5,188 nucleotides of DNA from an uncultured Clostridia bacterium (GTDB lineage Bacteria > Bacillota > Clostridia > Lachnospirales > CAG-274). The notes beneath the pieces were generated by a model, which ran no database searches, was not told the origin of the DNA, and was given only the letters and a program-made list of their open reading frames with translations. This document shows positions 5,087 through 5,188 of this stretch, piece after piece. The position numbers and the translations under genes were made by a program. Every line of letters begins with the position of its first letter. Within the stretch, counting starts at the first letter, position 1. The stretch lies in NCBI GenBank assembly GCA_910579745.1, contig CAJTVH010000094.1:1-5188 (forward strand), read 5' to 3'.

Positions 5087-5188
5087 AAAAATATGATTTT
5101 ACTGGCGAGACACTTAAATGGTACGGCAGAACATTAAGCCGAATAAGAGCGTTAAAGGATTTCGGTGATGTTGAAGCGGGAGATTTAG
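5083..5188 (+). CDS. Phage-associated protein, N-terminal part only
   Basis: The frame starts at ATG 5083 with AAAGGA at 5068-5073 and 9-base spacing, overlaps the previous stop as ATGA, and runs off the window end after 35 codons. The start MKKYDFTGETLKWYGRTLSR, followed by IRALKDFGDVEAGDL, matches what I recall of the opening of Bacillota phage proteins that continue with a GGWIEKE-like segment and hexapeptide-type repeats (a left-handed beta-helix-like body). That continuation would lie beyond the window and is not visible here. The protein is reported as hypothetical in most phage genomes, and its function is not known to me. Confidence 0.7.
   Translation, partial: MKKYDFTGETLKWYGRTLSRIRALKDFGDVEAGDL

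Noticed and set aside
1..5188. CRISPR array, tRNA or rRNA genes, insertion sequence ends, attachment-site repeats
   Set aside because: On reading both strands I saw no regularly spaced repeats, no cloverleaf or rRNA sequence, and no paired terminal or direct repeats flanking the recombinase.

Overview
The window looks like part of a mobile element, most likely a prophage or phage and less likely an integrative element, from a low-GC Gram-positive bacterium (Bacillota, Clostridia-like). This is inferred from the AT-rich composition, the strong AAGGAGG-type ribosome binding sites before nearly every gene, the standard code (TGA is a stop and TGG is used for Trp in the large genes), and the gene content. 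Every supportable gene is on the + strand.

Left part (1-1748): the tail of an unidentified gene ends at 59. A 13-bp GC-rich inverted repeat follows, then a 533-aa solitary adenine-type DNA methyltransferase with a C-terminal DUF4942-like region. Middle (1749-2616): a run of very small genes, each with its own ribosome binding site: a 31-aa membrane peptide, a 33-aa peptide, a probably frameshifted gene of about 80 aa, and a 56-aa protein with an N-terminal membrane segment. Between the second and third lies a four-strand RNA element whose alternative pairings end in an intrinsic terminator, laid out like an attenuator. Centre (2617-3640): a 313-aa SMC/ABC-type (AAA_21/OLD-like) ATPase with all nucleotide-binding motifs and no nuclease domain, closed by a strong intrinsic terminator.

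Right part (3670-5188): a 79-aa zinc-ribbon protein overlaps a 283-aa tyrosine recombinase that has the full catalytic set but no N-terminal DNA-binding arm. A 42-aa peptide follows, then a second small gene that appears frameshifted in an A-run, then the start of a phage-type protein cut off by the window end.

Taken together this is an accessory cassette combining DNA modification (the methyltransferase), DNA rearrangement (the recombinase), a possible defence or toxin-like ATPase, and many tiny regulatory or membrane peptides. No classical defence operon with a recognisable partner nuclease is visible. The points that most deserve a second look are the attenuator-like RNA, the two small genes that each need a -1 shift to be read through, and the orphan ATPase.
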